From Branchipolynoe longqiensis (lineage: Eukaryota; Annelida; Polychaeta; Phyllodocida; Polynoidae): a stretch of DNA of 64,000 bases. Below the pieces are notes generated by a model. That model was not told the DNA's origin and did not search any database. It saw nothing but the letters and a program-made list of their open reading frames with translations. The stretch spans positions 36,868,481 to 36,932,480 of the forward strand of contig CM059196.1 in NCBI GenBank assembly GCA_030323885.1, in the 5' to 3' direction. The translations under genes and the position numbers were made by a program. Position 1 is the stretch's first letter. Every line of letters begins with the position of its first letter. Positions 56,294 to 64,000 of the stretch are shown here, one piece after another.

Positions 56294-57384
56294 GCGTGTA
56301 GCTGTCTGGAGACCCCCTGGCCGTGGACCTCGCCCGGGGCTGCGTGGGTGCAGGAGTTGGGGTCCCGGTTCCAGGCATAGCAGAGTGGGCCGTGGGTCTC
56401 CTTACTGTAGGCCACGCGTGTGTCGGTGTGGCCGCGGAACTGGGGGCGGGGCATTGCAGGGTCGAGGGAGGGGGGTTGGGTGGTGGTGGAGTGGGGAGGC
56501 ATGGCGAGGGACTCCAGTCTGAGGAGGTTTATGGCCACTGGGTCGTGCCAGCCATGGGGGAGGGTACCGTCCGCGATCGCGGTAAAGACCGCCTCAGAGT
56601 AGTGGCGGACGGTCGTCCAGGGATAGAGGAGGTTGTCACGCCAGATAGATAGGATATGGTGGTGGAGTCCGGGGGCGGAGTGGGCGGGGAAGTCCGGGTG
56701 GTCGATGAGGGTGAGGAGGGCGAGGGCGTATTCGTCCTTGGTCGCCTCCCCCCTCTTCACTGGCTTCTTCTCGGGACCTCGCCTCACCAGATCGGAGGGG
56801 AAGATGTAGTTGGATGGGATGCCTTGGCGTCTGGTTGAATGCCGCGCCTCGCCGGATGCCAGGATTTCCCTGACGGCGTCGGCCGTGGAGGCGGGGTTGT
56901 GGCGGGTCTCCTCCCCCTGGTAGGCCGGCGATGTGGAGGGCTGCAGCTGGGGCAGGATGTGGCGGTACCTCCCGTACTCCGCGTGTGTCGTTCCGGGGAG
57001 GGCCGCCTGGGGCGGCGGCGGGGGTCGGGCCGCGGCGGTGGCAGGTGCCCGAGGCGTTGGTGCGGCCGGCGGGGGCGCCTCGGGCGCGAGCCGGGTCCCG
57101 TTGGCGCTGATGTGGTCGATCCGGGCGTGGAGGTCAGCAGCGGCCTGCCGGTGCTCGGTGTTGGCCTGCCGGTGCTCCTCGGTGGCCTGCCGGTGCTCCA
57201 GCTGCATGCGCTGGATAGCCTCTAGTACTGAGGAGGTCTCGGCGCCCGAGGAAAGGTCCGAGGGCGCCGGGGGGGAGACCGAGACGGGTGGTGGTGACTC
57301 GACCCTCCCGGGCGGCGTAGAGGGCCCCGGGGTCCGGGGGGCGGCCCGGGAGCCCTTCCGTCCTCGTCCTTTTCCTTGAGGCAT
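56188..57384 (-). CDS. Gag-like protein of the GC-rich element
   Basis: 398 residues from ATG at 57,384 (MPQGKGRGRKGSRAA) to a stop at 56,188. In order: a basic, Pro-rich N-terminus; a short heptad-like HRQA repeat stretch (EEHRQANTEHRQAAADLHAR); a helical core with KDEYALALLTLIDHPDFPAH and IWRDNLLYPWTTVRHYSEAV; and a C-terminal Cys/His cluster (CYAWNRDPNSCTH..HACAYC..CLAK). The W-x3-VR..H core followed by a C-x7-C..C-x2-C cluster resembles ORF1/gag proteins of DIRS-type and related retroelements, as far as I can judge by eye. It would bind element RNA. It is intact, unlike most repeats here. Confidence 0.5.
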   Translation of the reverse strand: MPQGKGRGRKGSRAAPRTPGPSTPPGRVESPPPVSVSPPAPSDLSSGAETSSVLEAIQRMQLEHRQATEEHRQANTEHRQAAADLHARIDHISANGTRLAPEAPPPAAPTPRAPATAAARPPPPPQAALPGTTHAEYGRYRHILPQLQPSTSPAYQGEETRHNPASTADAVREILASGEARHSTRRQGIPSNYIFPSDLVRRGPEKKPVKRGEATKDEYALALLTLIDHPDFPAHSAPGLHHHILSIWRDNLLYPWTTVRHYSEAVFTAIADGTLPHGWHDPVAINLLRLESLAMPPHSTTTQPPSLDPAMPRPQFRGHTDTRVAYSKETHGPLCYAWNRDPNSCTHAAPGEVHGQGVSRQLHACAYCANVRRVLTRHSEDACLAKRARAAAPASPDF

Positions 57385-57718
57385 GGTCAGCGGTCCGAGG
57401 TGTAGGCCCAAACAGGAAAAAGTGAAGGGTAGCAGAAGACGGCAGGGAGGTGAGTGCCTGAGGAGGGCCGGCGGGCGGCCTTATAAGGGAGGAGGGAGGG
57501 GCGACAGGCGGTGAGGTGCGAATGCTGGCGGCCCGGGGGAGGGTGAGATGTGGCGAGCAGCGGGCGTCGGGTGAGGCGTGAGCGCCAGAACAAAGGAGTG
57601 GCAGGAGAGGGGGGGGGGGGCGAGCCGGGGCTCGGCCGAGGTGAGTAGGGAGCGCCACAGCGGCGGGGGAGGGTCTCTCCCTTCCCTCGCATCAAACGTA
57701 ATGCTTCGCATTACGACC

Positions 57719-57812
57719 AAAGTCGCCATGAGTGCACACTGTCACAAGTCGGTACCCGTCCTGATATGACCTTAGATGTTGCCAGGGCGTAACATTCCAA
57801 CAACCAACCAAC
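57719..57812 (+). repeat. SINE piece 3 of 3 (tail)
   Basis: AAAGTCGCCATGAGTGCACA through TGACCTTAGATGTTGCCAGG to a CAAC-rich end. It completes the SINE begun at 53,282. Confidence 0.75.
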
Positions 57813-59035
57813 ATTAAAGCCAACGCACTTAAGTGTTTAAACATGCCCCACAACACGTCTGCATGATTAGCTAGGCATTGGGCATAGTGTCTCTTTCTAT
57901 CACAGTGCGAGAGAAGTGGCTATGCCCCAGGGCAGAATCATTCCTTGTCTGGGTATACAGTACATCCCAATCATGCTCATTTTAAATTCATTTCATGATT
58001 GATTGGTGATTATTTAATGCTGTGTCGGCGAAAAGTTAGCAGAATCTATGCTGTCACGTTTGTTCGTTTCATAACTTACGTCATGAAGCTGACAAGCACA
58101 CTAGGCAAATTCCTTCAGTAAATAATTTAACCGTGTCAAAGTTACATGTGTGTTTCCATGGCGACATAAATGTAATGGACACTTTTTCTTCTAGAAAAAC
58201 CAAAGTGACATTTTTGTAACCATTTTATTTCCCATCAAATGTGGCCTTTTGGTGCACCACAATGTTAAATCATCAAGGAAGCAAGCAAACAATCATTATT
58301 AACATTATCTGAACTAAAATGATAAAAATGACTATTACAAATATGAGTTAATTAAATATACTTAGCAACAACAAAAGGGAAAATAACATTTGAAGAAAAG
58401 ATTAAAAGGGAATATATAATTAGGTTTTAAATTCTGGCATGCAAATAAAAGTGAAAATTTATCGAGCCCATGACTTAGAATGGGGGACCTCCGACTTTTT
58501 AGTTCAAATTCCTGCCGTTCGCGTCGCCACTGAACGAGTGGGCCTATTCGGCACACTGTCACACTGCAAACCCAATGGCTATGAGCAATCTTCATACAGA
58601 AGAAGTCAAATATCTCTAAAACCACAACACCTACAGACAAACCGCTTGGTATACATATAGAAAACATACAACGAATAGATTATATTAAATTTATAAGGTT
58701 AGGCTTCTGCATTTCTATTAATTTTGAATAAAATATACGTGTTGCACTGCGCGTACCGGCAAACTCAAAGCATTGTCAATGACCGTGTAGGCCCACTAGT
58801 ACCGACGCGCCACCAAGTGTCAGAAAATGAACTACGCAACATGTCCCCCATTCAGAAAGCTGGGTGATAATAGAAGCAAGTTGCGATGTGCCCCTGTCTC
58901 CCATCGTATAAACAACTTGGGTGCCTTCAAGTTCAACATATTGCCCTCTCCCCGCATTCACTACATTCTGCTCCTTATACTAGTTTAGTAGTTATATCGG
59001 GTACTTATAGTTATTTATGAGTCTTAATCTTAACT
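57813..59035. other. Gene-free AT-rich stretch
   Basis: I see no gene, RNA or clear repeat in this stretch. Confidence 0.5.
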
Positions 59036-59039
59036 CTTA

Positions 59040-59095
59040 GCACCTGATATGACCTTAGATGTTGCTAGGACGTAAAACAACAACAAACAAACTTA
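59040..59095 (+). repeat. SINE tail fragment
   Basis: TGATATGACCTTAGATGTTG then CTAGGACGTAAAACAACAAC, just upstream of a full copy of the same family. Confidence 0.7.
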
Positions 59096-59106
59096 GCACC
59101 CACGAC

Positions 59107-59440
59107 CAGACGGGATGGCCGAATAAGTTAGAGCATCCATCTCCCGTGCTGGTAGATCATGGGGTCGTGGGTTGGAACCCTAGTCGAGTCAAACCAATGA
59201 CTTAAAAATTGATACTTGTCGCTTCCTAGCCAGGCGCTCGGCATTATTTAGGACAGGGCAAGGACTGGTGTGCTCAGTGTCAGGATAATGTGACTGAGTG
59301 GGATACCAGGTCATGGTGCCGGCAGCCTGGTTTCCCAGTGGGACAGCACTTTAAAGTCACCATGAGTGCGCACTGTCACAAGTCTTGATATGACCTTAGA
59401 TGTTGCTAGGATGTAAAACAACAAACAACAAAAACAACTT
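59107..59440 (+). repeat. tRNA-derived SINE, full length
   Basis: Head GACGGGATGGCCGAATAAGT, B-box-like GGGTTGGAACCC, body and tail as at 35,196, ending in an ACAAACAAC-rich 3' end. Confidence 0.85.
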
Positions 59441-59699
59441 AGCACCCACAATTTGGCATAAGGTGAAACTTTGTCTCACCCGACTCCAACTATATTTATG
59501 TGTCAATAACAGGCCTAGCTTTTGACAGCAGCTTACCGTTAATTACAAGTGAAAGCCTAGAACCTCCTAGCACACACATACTCTCATGGTAGTTTCTCCT
59601 AGTGGTTGACCTTCATTCTTCTTCCAACAAGGGGTAGACTGGGGTCTTTTTAATAAAGATATTAGTGCGTATAAAACAAACACTTGGAAGGTGAAATAA

Positions 59700-60200
59700 A
59701 TCTGTTTACTTGAAGGGAAACGCACTTAATAGACATTTTCAACCAGAGAGCAGGTTGATGGTGGACATCCTCTATATCAGACCTTTACCACATAGTATGC
59801 TGTGCAGTGGATTGCTACCTTCTACAAGACCTTTACCATGGAGCATGTTGTACAGTGAGTTGCTAGTTACTGTTGCTATCCACATGAGTTCCCCCATTAC
59901 CATCAGATGATGGGTTGGTAGTGGAAATCGTTTAGGAAAGCCTTTTTCATGAAGCATGCTGTACATTGAATTGCTAGCTACTGTTGCTACCATCAATAGT
60001 TCTTACACTACCAGTGTTAGCCAGCAGGTTGGTGGTGGAAATCGTTTAAATAAAACCTTTTCCATGGAGCATCCTGTACAGAAAGTTGCTACCTACTGTT
60101 GTTATCCAGTAGGTTGGAAATCGTATTTTAAAAATGACTGGAAAAGAATTGCAGCGGATTGGTGGTAGAAATCGTCTATTAAAAAAAATAACTGAAAAAG
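59700..60200. repeat. Imperfect ~120-bp tandem repeat
   Basis: Three to four units carry CCTTTWCCATGGAGCATGYT, TGTACAGTGAGTTGCTA and GGTTGGTGGTGGAAATCGTT in the same order. Divergence between units is high. Confidence 0.7.
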
Positions 60201-60356
60201 GATTGCAGCGCCTGAAAAGGGAGAGTGCGAAAACCATAATAAGTGATGTCATGGTCTCTTTGCAGCGCTTACATTCATTTGGTGTGCGCTGATCCCAGGT
60301 GTTGGACCTTTTCATAAGCTATTGGTCATTGTATGGCGGTGTTACTGCCTGCTGTG

Positions 60357-60660
60357 ACCAGACGGGATGGCCGAATGAGTTGAGCGTCCGTCTTCCGTTT
60401 TGGTAGATCGTGGGATACGAACCAGTGGGTTAGAACCCTGGTCAAGTCAAATCAATGATTTATACTTGTTGCTTCCTAGCCAGGTGCTCAGCATCATTAG
60501 GATAGGGCAAAGACTACTTTGCTCAGTGTCAGGATAATGTGACTGAGTGGGTTATCAGGTCATAGTGCTGGTGGCCTGATTTCCCAGTGGGACAGCACTA
60601 TAATTTAAAGTCACCATGAGTGCGCACTGTCACAAGTTGGTACCCATCCTGATATGACCT
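60357..60660 (+). repeat. tRNA-derived SINE, near full length
   Basis: Head GACGGGATGGCCGAATGAGT, body and the tail start TGATATGACCT. It runs directly into a reverse tail fragment (60,662-60,790). Confidence 0.8.
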
Positions 60661-60661
60661 G

Positions 60662-60790
60662 AGACCTTTATAGTGCTGCCCCACTGGGAGACCAGGCCGC
60701 CAGCACCGTGACCTGATATCCCATTCAGTCACATTATCCTGATATGACCATAGATGTTGCCAGGACGTAAAACTCCAACAACCAGCCAAC
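60662..60790 (-). repeat. SINE fragment, inverted relative to its neighbour
   Basis: TTATAGTGCTGCCCCACTGG and CATTATCCTGA in reverse orientation, followed by a forward-type tail ACCATAGATGTTGCCAGGAC. This looks like a small rearrangement between two SINE copies. Confidence 0.6.
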
Positions 60791-61460
60791 CAACTGGGTG
60801 AGACGTGGCGGGCCCGTACCACTACCAGGCACCTGTTTGGTGAGCCCGCCTTCTCGGAGCGGCCCGGACCGGGTATCAGTTGGCGCGGGTCGGTGGAGAA
60901 GGAAGTGCGCGCCGTAAATCAATACGGATCATCCATAAAGCATGGCCTCATTCAATGGGTGCATAGTCATTAAACTAAAAGCCACCCCTGGAAGCTGGGC
61001 TGGGCTGGGTGTAGCAACTGGACGCGTTCCATCCTGATCCCCTTTCTAACTGCGATATATATATGTAGAACTACTCAAATGAAACATGTATACACAAATA
61101 AACCCAACCACACCTCCCTCAATCGTTCCTCTTGCGCCCCCATTCTCTACAAAACAAAACAAAAACATTCTCACCCCCCACCCCACACAGGACAAGTGAG
61201 TCGAAAATTGCAAGCAATCGAGATCCGGTAGAAACCCCGATAATTGTGTATTTTCCTATAGATGCTGATTAGTATTATTTATGTTTGTATTTGTGTGCGA
61301 GGCTATTTACTTGCAGCAATATGATAAAAACAAACAAAGATTCTACACAAAAAAGCAGTTTCATTAGAATATGCTTGAATAAGTTCTCTTATTTCATAAA
61401 ACACCTATTTGTATAATGTGATGCACCTGCTTGAGAGGTAGTGATACAATGTTTATAACA
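60791..61460. other. Gene-free stretch
   Basis: No gene or clear repeat family found. Confidence 0.45.
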
Positions 61461-61464
61461 CGTT

Positions 61465-61800
61465 ATACTCTCCCTCTATCTCTACTGCCCTCTCACCCTC
61501 TCCGCCCCCCCCCCCACCATCCACCCATCTCTCTCCCCCTCCCTCCTCCATCTCCCCCTCCCACCCCTTCTCCCCCTCCCTTCTCTTCCCTCTCTTCCGT
61601 CTCTCCCCTACATCTCCCCCCTCCCCCCTCCATCTCCCCCTCCCTTCTCCCCTGCCCCTCTCTCCCCTCCCTCGCCCTCTCCCCTCCCTCGCCATCCCCC
61701 CTCTCATCTCTCCCTCCTCCCCCTCCCTCCCCTTCCCCACCAACTCCCTTTCCCCACCCACTCCCTTTCCCTACCCCCTCACTCTCTCCCCTTTCTCACA
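61465..61800. repeat. Pyrimidine-rich (CTCCCCCTCC)n tract
   Basis: About 335 bp of CCCTCTCC-type sequence on the plus strand. Open frames across it are artefacts. Confidence 0.9.
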
Positions 61801-62013
61801 CTGATCATACATAATCAAATAGACGTCCACAGTTCTGGTGAGGATGAGTTAAAGATTGTAGTTCAATAGGGCTGAGTCTTTAGCAGGCCTGACTGGTCTA
61901 CGTTTTAGTGCGGACACCTATTCTCTGACAACCTGGCACCGCCCTTTGGGCCTGGCACCTGCCCAGTAACATAGACGTCCCAGCAGGCTTATCACATTAT
62001 AAATGCATGTAGG

Positions 62014-62502
62014 TATATATGAGTCAGCCTCACGAAAATGGGCCAATCGGTGGTCAATTGAAGATGTCTGCATCGCAATTCTTAAAAGTGTAGTGCATTT
62101 CTTTGTTTCATATTAAATTATCCTAGAAACAAATAAGGTTGTTGTATTTTCGCGACCGTTACATTGAGGATAAATTTAAGGACTTTCCAACACCTCTGTC
62201 AATGCTAAACTACAATTATACCGATCGACACCGACATCCAATGATCGACGTCGACATCTTTAAGAGATGTCGGCGTCACAATTCTTAAAGTGTAGTGCAT
62301 TTCTTTGTTTTATATTAAATTATCCTAGAAACAAATAAGGTTGTTGTATTTTCTCGACCTTTACATTCAGGATAAATTTAAGGACTTTCCAACACCTCTG
62401 TCAATGCTAAATTATAATTATACCGATCGATGCCGACATCCATGCTCGACGCCGACAACTTTACCCAATTGGCCTCTTTTCGTGATCCTGACTCATATAT
62501 AT
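62014..62502. mobile_element. Inverted-repeat element with internal duplication
   Basis: Ends TATATGAGTCAGCCTCACGA and TCGTGATCCTGACTCATATA-like are inverted, continuing to GGGCCAAT/ATTGGCC. Two copies of a ~200-bp block (from 62,063 and from 62,263; TCTTAAA(A)GTGTAGTGCATT) lie inside, each ending in palindromic GTCGACGTC-like motifs. No ORF. Confidence 0.7.
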
Positions 62503-63374
62503 TATATGTATATATATATGGAATTGCTTGCTGAGTGATTGGTGACGGGGTAGTTTAATATATCATGGCGTCACCGTATAATTTGCGGGAAGTATTACAT
62601 TTATGGTGATAAATGATATATATATGTATATATATGTCAGTGAGAAAACTAGTATAGAATGATGGCTTCGTATATATGCACAGTGCATTGTATATTTATA
62701 TATATATGTTACTACATATCTATGTATACAATTTTATGTATATATATATACATGTGTTAGATATATGTTTACAAATATACTTTTATGTGTTTGTAAAACT
62801 CTGATACAGTATGCCCTTTCCCCATTGATTTGGGACTTAATTGTCCAATTATGCTCATTCATTACGCCCTACTCTGTGTCGTCCCTGTAAATCTGGTTAT
62901 GTAAGGCCGCTGATAGAGGTACACAAATCGCATTAGGCATTATAATATTTATATAAGCACATGATTTCTAGGCAGACTTGCACAAGTCTAATATCGATAG
63001 CGCACAGCTGGGCCGAACAATCGGTTTTCTGTGTTACTCTAATTACAGTGTAATCTGATTTTAATTTGATTTCGGGATGGAAACGTGTGTGTGTGAATCA
63101 ATTCCTGGATGATTTGATGCGATTTGGGGGGGCACTGTGGGGTAGCCGTGGTTCATTAGCGGGAAATGGCAATAAGTTTGCGGTGTTTGGCTGGTTGTGC
63201 GCGTGTGATTGGGTGTGTACACGTTTCTTCGAACAGACGCGGGAATATGTATATTTTAGCGTAGACTTTTACGGACTGCATGCGTATTGATTTTCTGCTT
63301 TACGGCTGGTTGTGTTCCTGGTCCCACCCATCTCTTTCTGACCTATATAATCAATTGCACGTATTTCATATGCG
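62503..63374. other. AT-rich stretch, no gene
   Basis: TATATATG-type microsatellite sequence to about 62,770, then unremarkable DNA. Confidence 0.5.
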
Positions 63375-63730
63375 ACCAGACGGGATGGCCGAATGAGTTG
63401 AGCGCCCGTATCCCGTTTTGATAGATCGTGGGATTCGAACTCACGGGTTTGAACCCTAGTCGAGTCAAACCAATGGCTTTAAAATTGATACTCGTCGCTT
63501 CCTAGCCTGGTACTCAGCTTTTATTAGGATATGGCAAGGACTGGTTGGCTCAGTGTCAGGATAATGTGGCTGAGTGGGGTATCAGGTCATGGTGCTGGCA
63601 GCTTGGTCTCCTAGTAGGGTAGCACTATAAAGTCACCACGAGTACGCGCTGTCACAAGTCGGTACCCATCCCGATATGACCTTAGATGTTGTCAGGAGGT
63701 AAAACTCCAATGACCAACCAACCAACCTTT
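63375..63730 (+). repeat. tRNA-derived SINE, full length
   Basis: Head GACGGGATGGCCGAATGAGT, a doubled B-box region (GGATTCGAACTCACGGGTTT), body and tail, ending in an ACCAACCAACC 3' run. Confidence 0.85.
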
Positions 63731-63931
63731 TCTTTCAATTCCATTTGAAAAAAAACAACTATATACATGTACTTTTTATATAGAATAAAATACAAGCATG
63801 CAAACTGTTTATCACAACCCCCTGGTACTTGTTCACCGTACCACCCTTACGTTAAATCCTACTTCAAGCCCACTTCCTCATCCCATTAACATCTCAGCAC
63901 ATACCCCCTCCCGCAAACCTTTTACTAAAGG

Positions 63932-64000
63932 GCGCATTCCATATACGCGTAATGCGTAATGCGTTATGCGTTACGCGTTATGCGTTATGCGAATGCCAGC
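63932..64000. mobile_element. ATTCCATATACGCG element, cut by the window end
   Basis: GCGCATTCCATATACGCGTA then repeats of ATGCGTTATGCGTTACGCG, identical in layout to the left end of the element at 53,350. Confidence 0.8.

Larger units (their letters stand above)
54589..57718 (-). mobile_element. 3.13-kb GC-rich element inserted in a SINE
   Basis: The surrounding SINE defines both ends. The element is very GC-rich in AT-rich surroundings and encodes a gag-like protein on the minus strand. The ends show a weak inverted match (TGATGCGCGAGAAGGAAG at the left; the right end in reverse reads TTGATGCGAGGGAAGGGAG). The last 19 bases form the hairpin CGTAATGCTTCGCATTACG. At most 2 bp (AA) are duplicated. 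No reverse transcriptase, integrase or recombinase is present, so it is non-autonomous. It could be a DIRS-like relic, or another class. Confidence 0.65.

Noticed and set aside
61431..61814. 127-residue Ser/Pro-rich open frame
   Set aside because: Composition artefact of a CTCCCC repeat tract.

Overview
This window is eukaryotic nuclear DNA from an invertebrate animal, probably a mollusc or other lophotrochozoan. Genes are split into short exons with GT-AG introns, the background is AT-rich, and most of the sequence is dispersed repeats. The lophotrochozoan guess rests on a SINE-like repeat at about 29,884-30,210 whose head and middle resemble repeats common in bivalve and gastropod genomes. 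It is an inference from memory, not a search.

Genes, left to right. (1) Plus strand, about 1-4,101 and on into a long 3' flank: the last two coding exons of an IGF2BP/IMP-type KH-domain mRNA-binding protein. Its terminal 3' splice site has been copied into a tandem array of 11 decoys. (2) Minus strand, 18,709-14,036: the last three coding exons of an unassigned C2H2 zinc-finger protein with a GEQLAV hexapeptide tail. (3) Minus strand, 28,305-19,495: a ZMYND11 (BS69) orthologue from its start codon through the winged-helix, PHD, bromodomain, zinc-knuckle and PWWP regions, including a 9-nt microexon. A 500-N gap at 18,868-19,367 hides whatever lies between ZMYND11 and the zinc-finger gene, including the expected coiled-coil/MYND end. 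Possible 5'-UTR exons lie at 36,797-36,870 and about 43,499-43,620. (4) Plus strand, 43,773-43,826: the first coding exon of formimidoyltransferase-cyclodeaminase (FTCD), head-to-head with the proposed ZMYND11 5' end. No further FTCD exon was recognised up to 64,000.

The rest is mostly mobile DNA. One tRNA-derived SINE family of about 320 bp occurs in roughly 20 copies or fragments and carries two different tRNA-like heads on one body. A decayed PIF/Harbinger element (37.4-40.8 kb) has a MADF-like ORF, a TATA box and a broken DDE transposase. Several small inverted-repeat families were read directly from the sequence: a TTAA-flanked MITE (five near-complete copies), a CTAGATAAA family of about 415 bp with 7-bp target duplications, a CAGGGATGAAAG family with 6-bp duplications, and a CpG-rich family ending in GTCACACTACGACG (three copies in 4 kb). 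At 53.3-57.8 kb a single SINE is cut in three by a 1.1-kb inverted-repeat element carrying a palindromic microsatellite and by a 3.13-kb GC-rich element with a gag-like ORF.

The most unusual feature is the splice-acceptor minisatellite in the IGF2BP gene. Next come the palindromic microsatellites nested in inverted-repeat elements, the 3.13-kb GC-rich element and the ZMYND11 microexon.
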